Shown one piece after another: positions 9,262 through 19,861 of a stretch of DNA of 64,000 nucleotides. The position numbers and the translations under genes were made by a program. Location of the stretch: contig CM074144.1 of the NCBI GenBank assembly GCA_037178625.1, positions 744,001 to 808,000 of the forward strand. Direction: 5' to 3'. The stretch's first letter is position 1, and every line of letters starts with the position of its first letter. Under the pieces are notes generated by a model. It searched no databases and had not been told where the DNA came from. It was given only the letters and a program-made list of their open reading frames with translations. The DNA comes from Skeletonema tropicum. Lineage: Eukaryota; Bacillariophyta; Thalassiosirophyceae; Thalassiosirales; Thalassiosiraceae.

Positions 9262-11388
9262 TTAACTCATCATCAAGTTCTCTGTTCCTCCTCGTCGAGC
9301 AAAGTCCATGGGAGAACCTACATGTCCATCATCCCCTTCAAGCGGCATGTATTCAGCGAGGATACCCCTAACTTGCTCACGCATTTCTTCACGAGTCTTC
9401 CTGTAGTGCCAGAACGCAACTGCACCGAATACACAGGAGAGAAGGAGGATAGAACCCATGAATGCGTTCTTCGAAACTCCACCACCACCCTTTCCACCGT
9501 GGCACTTGCCGCTGCTAATGCATCCATTAAAGTCAGTACATCCTTGACACTCCGTGCATATTTTTGGTTCGGTGCCATCAAGGTAACCGTTGCAAATACC
9601 AGTGAATACGGTAGCTGTTGTGAGGCCTCCACGAAGAGCAATAGTGTTGACGAAAGCAGTCGGGAGAATGACAACACCACGAGACACCTGCGCTTGCATC
9701 TCCAAATCAAGGAAGGTATTGGGAGTGTCTTTTTCAAGTCCTCCACTGTCATTCATACAACGCTCAATGACATCCCCCTTAATTTTTGCATGCTTGTAAC
9801 AATCTTTGGCACAATCCTCATTTGCGAAGAAGTCTGGGTTGTCACAACGATCAAGGAATTGCGTAATATAATCCCACCACTCGCTTCCAACTCCATCACT
9901 TTCACCATAATGCTTCCAGATACAAATACGTCTCAAACTTTCTTTCACAACATCCGCTCCAGAGATACCGTGGTCGAGATCATTGTCGGGGTCAGTAGCA
10001 CAGTACCTTCCGTTGTTGGTACACAAATTGAAGCACATATTCTCCCCGTCAAATCCTTGGCAGTTACTTTTGATTCCGTCGTAAATGTACATGTGGGGAG
10101 TAAAGTAGGCATGTGATCCCAAAGCCTGTGCCACGGGTTTGAAATTCTTTTGGAAATCTTTACTCACTGGATCAGAGGGGGTCGTCCACAAATCATATTC
10201 CACACGATCATCCGGGGACGGAAGAGCCCACTGCATTTCAATTTGGACCATCTGATTGGCTTTCACCTCCGCTTTGATCTGATCGGCGTCAACTTTGAAC
10301 ATGAGGAATGAGGGAATAGAAACATCCCCACCACTCCCATCGTCTGCCATGATAGGTTCTGCGGGTTGGCACACGGCCTGTCCATTAGCAGATACACAAT
10401 CCTTATCCGAGCAAAGGCAAGTATTGTCCGCAATGATTGCACCCGCTGCACCGGCCTTTTGGGCATTCCTCACCTTCTGCACAAATGAACACCCACCACG
10501 GTCAACCATGAGAATGAATGGAGAAGGCCACGGTTCCATCTTTCCTGTGCTATCCTTGTTGCGGATTGGGTATCCCTTACGGGTATCAACGGTGGGATCG
10601 CATAAATCGGAATCTGCGTAGTAAACACTTTGGGCAATCGCTCCACCATAGGGGGGAACGCCGAAGAGTGCCTCGCGATGGTCATATCCTTCCGGGCGGA
10701 ATAGAGATTGCGGCACCTTTGATGATTGAGAGAGAAAAAGATATGTGATGAAAAAAAAGCATGTTTTGTGAGTAATTGTTGCACCATTAAAAGAATAAAA
10801 TCATTGAGCAAACATCTTCAACAGCACAAGCATTCCAAATGAGAATCCCATCTCAATAAAGAACCACACAACGGCCCCCTTTAAAATCACAAGATGTGCA
10901 AGAAAAATTTCCACCGAAGCATGGCCATACTTTCGACAGTCATTTTACTCTTCGTCGTCTAATCAACAGAATGAAGCCACCTGCATCAATCCATCGTAAT
11001 TAATTTGTGCACGATTGTATGTCTGATCAGAAGAGCCCTATCCGTCCCAATATTTGGTTGAAGAATATTTGAGTGATCCTACATCGCTCCTTTCCCACAA
11101 ACCAATCAACCACCGATGCACCTCTCTATTGCTACTATATTGAATTCGTCCACAATGAAATAATTGCAAACAAAGAGGGCCGACGAAATGATACAAAAAA
11201 GACAAAAGATACAAAAAGCAAGATACAAATCCAAATCGAATTTCGATTTGCCCCCCGTGAAAACTGTGGTCAATTTTGAAACGTACATGAACTTGTAGCC
11301 GGCTAGAGACGTTGTCGGTACTGTCGCCTGAGGCGATGCCTACTCCGGAGAGCAGTGCGGTGAGTGATATACACTTCATTAGCGTCAT
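9262..11388 (-). CDS. Vacuolar sorting receptor (VSR/BP-80 type), two exons
   Basis: Type I membrane receptor that sorts soluble cargo from the Golgi to the vacuole. Exon 1 (11388-11287) encodes 34 residues with a signal peptide (MTLMKCISLTALLSGVGIAS). The intron at 11286-10717 has GTACGT and a pyrimidine-rich CATCAAAG acceptor, phase 0. Exon 2 runs to 9262. The predicted protein is about 518 residues. It shows a protease-associated domain (FGVPPYGGAIAQ to about mature residue 190), a Cys-rich VSR central region containing NMCFNLCTNNGRYC, a short Cys-rich stretch in place of the EGF repeats, one membrane helix (FMGSILLLSCVFGAVAFWHY) and a tail containing EYMPLEGD. The YMPL sorting signal matches plant VSR tails. 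It is shorter than plant VSRs (about 620 residues). A 570-bp intron is long, so a small extra exon inside it cannot be excluded. Confidence 0.88.
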
Positions 11389-11662
11389 GGTTGTTTTTGG
11401 TTCAGCTTGTGTTTTTGTTCTGAAAATAATGACTGTAGTTTATGAACGAATACGAAGGCGACAGAAAAAATTAATATCTTTGAGCGCCCCGCCAAAAAAT
11501 GTTTGTTTCTAACTTGGAATTAGTATGAAATATTGCGGCAACCACAAGCAAAAGCACCATCAGTTTATGTAGGTGTCATCTAAGAGTGTCACTATGGTGC
11601 AATAAATGTATGTTATTTCTCGGCAAGATGGTACCTCTCTAGAGAGGTACGTACCTTTTATC
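11389..11662. other. Intergenic, upstream of the receptor gene
   Basis: Presumed promoter of the sorting receptor on the minus strand. No gene seen. Confidence 0.4.
11631..11650. repeat. 20-bp perfect palindrome
   Basis: GTACCTCTCTAGAGAGGTAC, directly before the left edge of the duplicated array. Confidence 0.9.
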
Positions 11663-11980
11663 TCTCTTTTTCATAGCAAACAGCAAGATTCGTGCTGCCT
11701 TGCCAATGATATCACACTCTATCATAAATTTGCAATAACAAGCTTGTAGAACAGTTTACACCGCTTCATGATCTGGGTGGGACGCTGTCTTCAATGCAGA
11801 ACTTAATTGATCTGTGTCCAGTCTCTTTTTCATAGCAAACAGCAAGATTCGTGCTGCCTTGCCAATGATATCACACTCTATCATAAATTTGCAATAACAA
11901 GCTTGTAGAACAGTTTACACCGCTTCATGATCTGGGTGGGACGCTGTCTTCAATGCAGAACTTAATTGATCTGTGTCCAG
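11663..11980 (+). repeat. 159-bp tandem duplication, two copies
   Basis: 11663-11821 and 11822-11980 match along their length. The right half of each copy is the start of array unit A, so the duplication spans the array edge. Confidence 0.9.
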
Positions 11981-11995
11981 TCGCAGTTCTGATAT

Positions 11996-12327
11996 ACAAG
12001 AGGGCCGCTATTGCGGCCAACGGACATGGCCCCCCCTTTTCATTTCTTGTTGTGACCTGTGTCCTTAGGCCAACATCTGGGTCAAAGAAGTGTCCAGTAT
12101 ATGGGTGTCATAAATCAAGAACTCCTATGGGTAGTCTACATAAGTTCCATCACCATCACCAACAAGAGGGCCGCTATTGCGGCCAACGGACATGGCCCCC
12201 CCTTTTCATTTCTTGTTGTGACCTGTGTCCTTAGGCCAACATCTGGGTCAAAGAAGTGTCCAGTATATGGGTGTCATAAATCAAGAACTCCTATGGGTAG
12301 TCTACATAAGTTCCATCACCATCACCA
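11996..12327 (+). repeat. 166-bp tandem duplication, two copies
   Basis: 11996-12161 and 12162-12327 match. This sequence is missing from the other four array copies, where the flanking bases are contiguous. Confidence 0.9.
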
Positions 12328-12405
12328 ATAAAGCCGGGAGGAGACAGGCCTGCTGGGCCATGTCCGATAAAGCCGGGAGGAGACAGGCCTGCTGGGCCAT
12401 GTCCG
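12328..12405 (+). repeat. 39-bp tandem duplication, two copies
   Basis: 12328-12366 and 12367-12405 match. It abuts the 166-bp pair directly and is likewise specific to unit A. Confidence 0.9.
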
Positions 12406-12836
12406 ATATACTTTCCAGCCCACTCCCTTCGCGCCAACATCTGGAATCGTTAGTTATAACCCCACACACTGCACCTTCGACCACCGTCTATATACATAGT
12501 CGAAGATCGCTAGAGAGAGCCGTTGATCTGTATCTGTACGCCATCCATCCAACAGTTCTGAGCCACAATGCCCAGCTAGTAGTAGTAGCTAAGTATTTGC
12601 GGTGTACTAACTGTCTGTCATTTTCATCTACGATATTCATGTCACAACACTGATCTGGCACGTCAACATCCTCTGCCAAGCATGTATCCACCCTTTCTTT
12701 AGCATCGCAAAGCCTGCGTCGAGGTAGGTAACTGGCAAAGCTGCATCTATCAACTACCTACACCTACTTAATCCTCCTCATTTTGAGCGTTACATGTCAG
12801 GTCATATAGTCTCGCCAGTCACGGACTCCCAACAAA

Positions 12837-12908
12837 TCCGAGATAGTATAGTGGCTAGTATCCCCGCCTGTCACGCGGGAGACCGGGGTTCGATTCCCCG
12901 TCTCGGAG
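12837..12908 (+). tRNA. tRNA-Asp (GTC), copy A
   Basis: 72 nt. The acceptor stem TCCGAGA pairs with TCTCGGA, the anticodon loop is CTGTCAC and the T arm GGTTCGATTCC is intact. No intron. Confidence 0.95.
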
Positions 12909-12916
12909 ACATTCAT

Positions 12917-12996
12917 GACCTTGTGGCCGAGCGGTCTAAGGCGCTACGTTAAGGCCGTAGTCTTCACGGGCGTGGGTTCGAATCCCATCGAGGTCA
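12917..12996 (+). tRNA. tRNA-Leu (AAG), copy A
   Basis: 80 nt with a long variable arm. The acceptor GACCTTG pairs with CGAGGTC, the anticodon stem CTACG/CGTAG holds loop TTAAGGC, and the B box is GGTTCGAATCC. Only 8 nt follow tRNA-Asp, so the pair may be cotranscribed. A T6 Pol III terminator follows at 12999-13004. Confidence 0.95.
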
Positions 12997-13004
12997 ACTT
13001 TTTT

Positions 13005-13874
13005 GCTCTTTTGGATTTAAACCCCACCACCTTCAGCATCCCTCCTACCTCCTACTGTATCCCTTGAGCGCAGAGAAGGACAGAGGCTATATATGTATGA
13101 TGAGCAAGAACCAAGATCCAGTCTATGACTTGATTTTTTCGGAAGCATGATGCTTCTATTTTTTGTACACTTCACTTCACCTACCTCTTACTCCTACTCC
13201 TTACCTCTCCAACCCGAACTTCATATGTGAGTTTGGCTCTCACGTCTCGCCCATTTGTCCAAGTAAAGTGTCGGGTTGCTCCTCCTCTTGTGGGTGTCTC
13301 CAGAGAGAAGAGTGAATGCGTTCATCACAATGTCGATTTGCCACAACCACAACTTATGCTCCTTGATTCAGTCATTGACAATGACAACAGTCTCTACTTC
13401 AACTAACCTGCTTTCTAAGTAATACTCCTTCTAATTGACCAAAAACCTCAATGGTAAACCACTGCTGGGGACAAGTTCAACGAGACGAAAAAGTTCATGG
13501 AACGCTGCTGTTCGATCTGCAAAGTAGGAAAGAATATTCTTTCGATGAAACCCAACATGGGAAACTTCCATCGGCACGACCTAAGTCAAGGCCAAGCTAG
13601 CTTGGAGCGGCCGTCAGATTCAAGAAGAGCCTTTGCATATTTTTGAGGGTCACATTGGAAGTATTGACTTGCGTCCTCCTATATATGAACAGGCCAAGCC
13701 TCAACTACAGCAACTCGGTCTCAGTCTGCTGCTCAATTGATGCTGTAACTTGCTCTTCTCAAGATCATATGTACTATTAATACAAGAAGAAAGAACAACT
13801 TAGTAGGAATTCGAAAACTGAAAACTGATTTACATACAAGTTGTATAATTTTTGTACAGTGAAGTCTTGGGCGT
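13005..13874. other. Unit interior between tRNAs and the 162-codon gene
   Basis: Conserved in all five copies but without a supportable ORF. It contains the palindrome CCAAGCTAGCTTGG (13592-13605) and a GGAAGCATGATGCTTC hairpin near 13140. Confidence 0.5.
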
Positions 13875-14362
13875 TCATGAACGTTCCAATGAGTTGAAAA
13901 AGATACCATCGAAAGTGTCGTCTGCGTCTGCAGAGGTCAAGTCTTCCGATACAATTCCCATATCAGCAAGATCATTGTAGAGCTCGTCCAAGTCCAACAG
14001 CAAATCTGTGTGACATTCAAAGGAGATCCTTGTGCACCGCTTGACCTTAGCGTCAGGCTCACTTGTAGTTGGCATGCTTGCTGGATAGGATTGGTGAAGT
14101 TCCTGTAACCCATTCTGAGCTATTTGATGCATATCGACAGTTCCATGCGGACGGTAGCATCACGTACACCAGGTATGGAATAGTAGAGGAAGGGGTCACT
14201 CTTCTTGAGAGAATTGAGATCTTGTTCGGAAAGGGAATTGTTCACTTTGACTTCTCGGGGAGCAGGGTCAGCTGGAGACAAGCGACAAGCCATCGCTGAG
14301 ATTTCGGGCCATTCGTCATCGGCGGTGTCGATTGGTTTACTGTTTCTTCGTTGTGGACTCAT
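13875..14362 (-). pseudogene. 162-codon unknown gene, copy A, frameshifted
   Basis: Same gene as the intact copies in B, C and D. Two bases are missing near 14137, where the intact copies read ATATCGACGAGTTCC, so the reading is split into two frames (13875-14132 and 14120-14362). The MSPQRRNSK start and the SLERS end are both still present. Confidence 0.8.
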
Positions 14363-15232
14363 GGGGAGATGATAGCAGGTCCTTCATGCAAACGCAATGT
14401 GTTAGTTCAAACTATTGCGACTTCTGCGCTTGTAAATTGTAAGTAGTTCTGTGCGCACGCTGTGAGTTACTCCTCTCTCTAGGCAGGAAGTGTTAATGTT
14501 GCTAAGTAAGCCTAACCTCCTCGAGGGATAGGAGGCAACTTGAAGCTTTTGAAAGTAACTACGATCAACGTGGTGGCAACAGGATTTGATCTGCTGAGCA
14601 CAACAGCTACGTACTTACTTACTGAGCAGTCACAATCACACTGGCATAACCCTGACTTCGTTTGACTTCTTCTGACGCTTACATTCTTGCGGCATCCTTT
14701 TTTCCATATCTTCAGTGTGAATATTAATTAGAGGGCCTGTTATGTACAAAACGGGTTGGCTTCGTTGAAGCGAGAAGTAGATACCTGTCTGGCGCAGGCA
14801 AGCCAAAGTGTTGTTGTCAGGAGTGGCCGTAGAATTTCTGGTGGGGGGGGGGGGTTGGATGAAGACCACGATGAGTTTGCAAACGGGAGAAGAATGCTAT
14901 GCGGAGCAGAGCTTTGAAGGGACTCTACGTAGATCCTGGCAGCCTGGGTTCGATTGGAGTTGAAGTAAAGCGATCGGATCGGGTCGTACCGAAGCGGATT
15001 CGCGGAACATTTGGCCCATACCAACAAAGGGTCATATTACACAGATTTGGAGGAGTTTGACGTTCTTGTGGAGGGTTCGAAGAACTTCTTCTCTCGTCAT
15101 TGTGTCGCTGTTGACAGTACTGTCGTACTTACCATGTCTTCAATTCCCTCTTCTCTGCGGCTTGTAGCTTGTAGACATCGTACAGTTTTGGCTGTATTGG
15201 AAACGTCTTCAAGGGCAGAGGCAGAATGAGGG
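14363..15232. other. Unit interior, decayed coding-like sequence
   Basis: Homologous to 40860-41700 in copy E and more distantly to 34530-35210 in copy D. Frames are not conserved between copies (a three-base-unit mismatch near TACCGAAG), so I do not call a gene. A G-run (11 G here, 9 G in E) sits near 14843. Confidence 0.45.
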
Positions 15233-15583
15233 TCAGGAGAGTTGTCGATGCGATGGTAATGTCAGCGCCGCAAAGGCGTCGGAGAGGGAGGGATGCTGCA
15301 GTCCCCAAGGGTATGGTTTGGGCCGGTACTCAGTGTCGAAGGGCCGGAGAAGTGGCTGTTGATCGATGTGGTCAGGAACTTCAGTTTGGATTAGAGATGA
15401 GGCGCTTGTGATCTCAGCTGTGGGAAGAACTTCAGCTGTGGGAGAACTTGGCTTGTTGGAGGGCTTGCGTATTGATGTAGTCGTGGGCAGCGGAAGTGAT
15501 GATGGCCTTCGATGACGTGTGGCACTTTTGCAGACTGGAGCTGAAGCATGTCGGTTGGGTAGGGCGAGCTTGCGTTCGGACAT
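15233..15583 (-). CDS. 116-codon unknown ORF next to light-harvesting fragment, copy A
   Basis: Intact here and in copy E, starting at MSERKLALPNRHASAPVCKS. The protein is rich in Ser, Pro and Thr, with a middle stretch HIDQQPLLRPFDTEYRPKPY. An upstream in-frame Met would add 46 residues, but MSERK is the better start because the added part is hydrophobic and compositionally different. It may be the first exon of a longer gene. No family recognised. Confidence 0.4.
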   Translation of the reverse strand: MSERKLALPNRHASAPVCKSATRHRRPSSLPLPTTTSIRKPSNKPSSPTAEVLPTAEITSASSLIQTEVPDHIDQQPLLRPFDTEYRPKPYPWGLQHPSLSDAFAALTLPSHRQLS

Positions 15584-15827
15584 GATGGAGAAATCGAAGT
15601 TGCTAACTTGTGGCAAGTGCTGTAAGTGGAAACAGGTCGGTATTCGGTATTGTACCTTCAAATGAAAAATGCAAAGGACTTGCGGAGAATGAAATACAAA
15701 GAGTACTGAGTGAACATTCATAAATACCTATTTATGACGTCAAAAGTGATTGGAACGTTGTTGCCTGTATCTAATATGAGTATCTATTATGTTACAAAGT
15801 ATACAGATCAAGGAGATTTAGAAGTGG

Positions 15828-15919
15828 GGAGGAAGCAATGAGTCAACATTTCCGAGCTTCTCGTGAACCATAAGTCCAAGAATACCCATCTGTGCGGCAC
15901 GTCCATTGTTCAACTCAAT
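15828..15919 (-). pseudogene. 3-prime fragment of light-harvesting gene, copy A
   Basis: Encodes the last 30 or so residues (NNGRAAQMGILGLMVHEKLG to the stop) of the same protein as 42292-42894. It is cut at the array junction. The join shows GCACGC on both parental sequences. Confidence 0.9.
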
Positions 15920-16086
15920 GCACGCACCGTATGTTTTTAATATCATTTCCAGAAAAGTATTGATGCCTGATCACGGAGGAACCACATTCAGAGGAACAAC
16001 TTTACTTACTTTTGTAATCGTGGATTTTGTACACTACTTTAATTCTCATTTATGTTCCACGATTAAATGTACGAATTGAAATTAGT

Positions 16087-16268
16087 CCAAAATCTCTTTG
16101 CTTTGAATTCATCATAAGTAAGTACTTCTACATATTTATGTCAACAACATCAACAATTTTAATCCTAACATGGCTTCTGAATTGATCGTAGACTTCCCTC
16201 TCGAGCACAACCATAACGTTGTGCAATTTGCCGAAATAGTACAGCTTTACACATACACGGTTGATCGG
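16087..16268 (+). repeat. 182-bp direct repeat, left flank of inverted-repeat element
   Basis: Matches 16791-16972 with one mismatch (GAATTC against GACTTC). It includes a truncated 73-codon gene whose ATG is at 16170. Confidence 0.92.
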
Positions 16269-16790
16269 GAGCGAGCGAAGCGAGCGACCTTACTTCTCTC
16301 TATAATCAATATATGAACCAATATCAGATAAAGTGGTATTACTATATTACCGGGAGCGAGCGAAGCGAGCGACCTTACTTCTCTCTATAATCAATATATG
16401 AACCAATATCAGATAAAGTGGTATTACTATATTACAGAATCGTAGTCCTCCCCTTCCTTTCCCTCAGCTTGTTCCGCTGCCTACCCGGCAGCTACACTTG
16501 CTGAGGGAAAGCAATTGTACAAACTTACCTATTTTAGATAACGAGGAATGACCCCACAGAGACACGTATCCATTCAAGGAGAAAACTCGTGTCAACGAGG
16601 GAGAGCTAAATGACTCGCAACTTTGCATCGACAAAGCCGCCTATCCTCACTATTACTATTGCTATCCGCTGAAGAAGTTAATTCGAAAGCGTAGTCATCC
16701 ACGCTTCGGTAATATAGTAATACCACTTTATCTGATATTGGTTCATATATTGATTATAGAGAGAAATAAGGTCGCTCGCTTCGCTCGCTC
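16269..16790. mobile_element. MITE-like element with about 83-bp terminal inverted repeats
   Basis: Begins GAGCGAGCGAAGCGAGCG and ends with its inverse. The inverted match continues through CTCTATAATCAATATATGAA and AAGTGGTATTACTATATTA, about 83 bp in all. The left terminal repeat is present twice in tandem with period 85 (16267-16351 and 16352-16436). The middle 300 bp has no ORF. It is flanked on both sides by the same 182 bp. Confidence 0.8.
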
Positions 16791-16972
16791 CCAAAATCTC
16801 TTTGCTTTGACTTCATCATAAGTAAGTACTTCTACATATTTATGTCAACAACATCAACAATTTTAATCCTAACATGGCTTCTGAATTGATCGTAGACTTC
16901 CCTCTCGAGCACAACCATAACGTTGTGCAATTTGCCGAAATAGTACAGCTTTACACATACACGGTTGATCGG
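16791..16972 (+). repeat. 182-bp direct repeat, right flank
   Basis: Right-hand counterpart of 16087-16268. It continues into the complete 73-codon gene. Confidence 0.92.
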
Positions 16973-17095
16973 CATGAAGACAAAAATGAGCTGTATACCA
17001 AGGCAGACTACAACTCAATGAAACGTAACATCAAGCGAGATTTCCTCCAAGCTTGTGAAAGTATTCTTGCGTCCGAAGAAGATGAAGGCTCCTGA
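16874..17095 (+). CDS. 73-codon unknown gene (partial-unit copy)
   Basis: An acidic and basic mixed protein of 73 residues with VQFAEIVQLYTYTVD and ELYTKADYNSMKRNIK. The sequence is identical in four complete copies, while surrounding DNA has small indels. That is compatible with selection or with recent duplication. The layout resembles the ELWYT protein at 7572-8066. Function unknown. Confidence 0.5.
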   Translation: MASELIVDFPLEHNHNVVQFAEIVQLYTYTVDRHEDKNELYTKADYNSMKRNIKRDFLQACESILASEEDEGS

Positions 17096-17517
17096 ATTGT
17101 TATTTCTCATCTGATCGCACCGGCCTGTATGCTCGAGGTGCAGGTTTGCGACGTCGATGCCGATGCCTACGGCAGTCTTCGCAAAGTAGGCGAGACAGGA
17201 GACAGGAGATGCAGGACTCACATGGAAGTTTCAGGTCGGAGGATAAGGTATTGCACTTGCCTCGTTAGCCGAAACAGGAGAGGCCGTATTGAGAGCTAGG
17301 AAGCTCGGTAGGCTTCACAAGGATTGTAGTTAAGTTAAGAATACTGCAAGCGCAATCTTCTCTAGTGACATGTGTATTACAATCGGTGCACAATAACAAT
17401 TGGTGTAGTACAAGTTAGAATCACTACTATTACATACTGTTATCTTAAAATGCCAGATATAGATTGAAACGGTGGGCATCAGAGTGAGCACATTTGTAGA
17501 CACATACCAATCATGTA

Positions 17518-18078
17518 TCTTTTCATCATTGGGTTACGACAGGTATGCCCATTCGTTCTGAAGGGACAGAACAAACGCAGCTTATGCCGCCTGGGGTTGT
17601 GTGTAGTTACATTTGCCAAGGACTTCCACGCAATATATATACCCACTTTTCCACTTTCTTCTTGACCCAATCTTCCTTCTCGGCTGCATCACCGTACACT
17701 CCACCTAGGTATTGGCGGCTGCGCCCGTAATTCAGTTCTGGAATGCAGCCGCTTCAAAGGCAGCTCTTGCAGCTTCCTCATCCTGCGGCATACAAACGTA
17801 GTGGGATTTGTCTGGTTCAAAATAGTATCCAACATGGGCCCCTTTTACTTGTGAAGCTGAAGCATAGTAGCGTCATCAGATGCAGTACCGACTCCGCCGA
17901 GATCATCAGCATACCAGGGTTGGAGAGCCCCACAGGGACTTTTCTCCTCAACCATTCAGCGAGGGGTATCGAGCCATGCCATAGCACACCATTGACAGAC
18001 AGCAACCTGCGTGATGCCCTCCTTGCACGCAATGATGGTAGGGTCCTCACCCATCTCATTCCGCATAAAGCAGAGGCT
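17518..18078 (-). pseudogene. Reverse-transcriptase core fragment, copy B
   Basis: Minus-strand remnant of an RT gene. The same sequence in copy D reads CKEGITQV (the GxTQG region), QPWYADDLGGVGTAS (catalytic YADD) and later MPQDEEAARAAFEAA and SLQNEWAY in alternating frames. The order fits non-LTR or related RT proteins. Stops and shifts show it is dead. Confidence 0.65.
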
Positions 18079-18084
18079 AGCTGT

Positions 18085-18216
18085 CTGGCCAGCCCTTTAC
18101 GCCACTGATGATGGAAAGCATGTATTGGCACAGATGTTCTTGTTCCTTGTCAATGTCGAGATTGCCAACCGTTCTGCTGACTGGTTGGATGTTGAGCCAG
18201 GATTCGTAGTTGACAT
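18085..18216 (+). pseudogene. Light-harvesting gene fragment, copy B
   Basis: About 130 bp encoding WPALYATDDGKHVLAQMFLF, then EIANRSADWLDVEP, an internal piece of the protein at 42292-42894 with a few substitutions (K for Q, VNV for VTA, GF for EF). It abuts the opposite-strand RT fragment. Confidence 0.88.
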
Positions 18217-19372
18217 GACGACACGAACGGTGCATTTCTCTTTTCCATCATTTACAAGGCGCAGCTTGAATCCATACAGTCCAAACCAACCATCGAAGTT
18301 GCTTGCAATGCGCTAGTGTAGAGTTTTGAATCTAGTTGAAAAACTTCTTCACTTTGTTCATCGCCCCTCGGCTTCTTCAACTTTGTCCTCACCATGGCCA
18401 AGGCAGCCAACTATGCTGTGCATAGCATAAGTACGATTTCATGAATTTCCTAACCTCCACCTTAGTCCTTCAATCAGTTATTGTAGATATCATAATGAAA
18501 TTCCAAACCTCTACCTTCCTCCTTCAATTAGTTTCCTACAAATCCTTGCCTACAACTCATCCCTCACCACGCTCCAACGCTCCGACACGCCCTCCCGGGC
18601 CATAACTTTCATCCCGTAGCAACGTCAAGCACCGCCTTAGCAACTTCGACTTATAACCCTATGTCGGCATGGGCCAAATGTTCCGCAAATTCTTCTTCGG
18701 TAAGACCCGATTCGACCGCTTTCCTTCAACTCCAATCGATCCCAGGCTGCCAGGATGTACCTAGAATCCCTTCAAAGCTCTGCTCCGCATGGTATTCTTC
18801 TCCCGCTTGCAAACTCATCGTGGTCTTCATCCAAACCCCCCATTAGAAATTCTACGGCCACTCCTACAACAACACTTTCACACTTTGACTTGCCTGCGCC
18901 AGATAGGTATGATCTACTTCTTGCTTCAGAAGCCAACCCGTTTTGTACCAGGCCGGACCCGCAAGTGAGGGTTAATGAAAATATTCTCACTGAGGGGATA
19001 AAAAGGATTCCGCAAGAATGTAAATGTCATAAGAAGTCAGTCGCGAAGTCATACATTTTAGTAGTGTGATTGTGACTGCTCAGTTAGTAAGTTAGTACGT
19101 ATGTAGCTGTTGTGCTCAGCAGATCAAATCCTGTTGCCACCAAGTTGATCGTAGTTACTTTCAAAAGCTTCAAGTTGCCTCCTATCGCTCGAGGAGGTTA
19201 GGCTTAATATTTGTTCAACTTGAACTTACTTAGCAACATTAACACTTCCTGCCTAGAGAGAGGAGTAACTCACAGCGTGCGCACAGAACTACTTACAATT
19301 TACAAGCGCAGAAGTCGCAATAGTTTGAACTAACACATTGCGTTTGCATGAAGGACCTGCTATCATCTCCCC
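18217..19372. other. Unit interior, copy B
   Basis: No gene supported. Short ORFs (61 and 104 codons at 18661-19069) recur in C and D but are not kept in frame in A and E. Confidence 0.4.
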
Positions 19373-19861
19373 ATGAGTCCACAACGAAGAAACAGTAAAC
19401 CAATCGACACCGCCGATGACGAATGGCCCGAAATCTCAGCGATGGCTTGTCGCTTGTCTCCAGCTGACCCTGCTCCCCGAGAAGTCAAAGTGAACAATTC
19501 CCTTTCCGAACAAGATCTCAATTCTCTCAAGAAGAGTGACCCATTCCTCTACTATTCCATACCTGGTGTACGTGGTGCTACCGTCCGCATGGAACTCGTC
19601 GATATGCATCAAATAGCTCAGAATGGGTTACAGGAACTTCACCAATCCTATCCAGCAAGCATGCCAACTACAAGTGAGCCTGACGCTAAGGTCAAGCGGT
19701 GCACAAGGATCTCCTTTGAATGTCACACAGATTTGCTGTTGGACTTGGACGAGCTCTACAATGATCTTGCTGATATGGGAATTGTATCGGAAGACTTGAC
19801 CTCTGCAGACGCAGACGACACTTTCGATGGTATCTTTTTCAACTCATTGGAACGTTCATGA
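19373..19861 (+). CDS. 162-codon unknown gene, copy B (intact)
   Basis: Starts MSPQRRNSK and ends SLERS. Conserved-looking cores are DPFLYYSIPGVRGATVRMEL and RISFECHTDLLLDLDELYND, with an acidic C-terminus (DLTSADADDTFDG). It is intact in B, C and D and broken in A and E. In C and D an upstream in-frame Met adds 13 residues only because of a 4-bp AAGT insertion in the leader, so MSPQ is the better start. I believe proteins with a DPFLYYSIP-type core are diatom-specific. No biochemical role is known to me. Confidence 0.6.
   Translation: MSPQRRNSKPIDTADDEWPEISAMACRLSPADPAPREVKVNNSLSEQDLNSLKKSDPFLYYSIPGVRGATVRMELVDMHQIAQNGLQELHQSYPASMPTTSEPDAKVKRCTRISFECHTDLLLDLDELYNDLADMGIVSEDLTSADADDTFDGIFFNSLERS

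Larger units (their letters stand above)
11742..15919 (+). repeat. Array copy A (partial unit, forward)
   Basis: Corresponds to about 38705-42405 of copy E. It contains the 119-codon region (disrupted by tandem repeats), the tRNA pair, a frameshifted 162-codon gene, the 116-codon ORF and the last 30 codons of the light-harvesting gene. It lacks about 65 bp just after the tRNAs that other copies have. A and E share features against B-D, for example both lack a 21-bp TTCAAGTTGAA-containing segment near 14510 and 40987. The right end is cut inside the light-harvesting gene and fused to inverted sequence. Confidence 0.88.
15920..17422 (-). repeat. Partial array unit, inverted, with inserted element
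   Basis: Starts with CACGCACCGTATG, which in other copies lies between the RT C-terminal piece and the 73-codon gene. It carries the 73-codon gene twice, once truncated, because of the inverted-repeat element and its 182-bp flanking repeats. Confidence 0.85.

Noticed and set aside
9256..10116. A 286-codon plus-strand ORF
   Set aside because: It is the antisense shadow of the sorting receptor and has no recognisable features.
11663..12405. CRISPR-like array
   Set aside because: The repeats are two-copy tandem duplications with different periods and no spacer structure, in a eukaryotic genome.
14363..15232. Several overlapping ORFs between the 162- and 116-codon genes
   Set aside because: Frames differ between array copies and substitutions do not follow codon structure.
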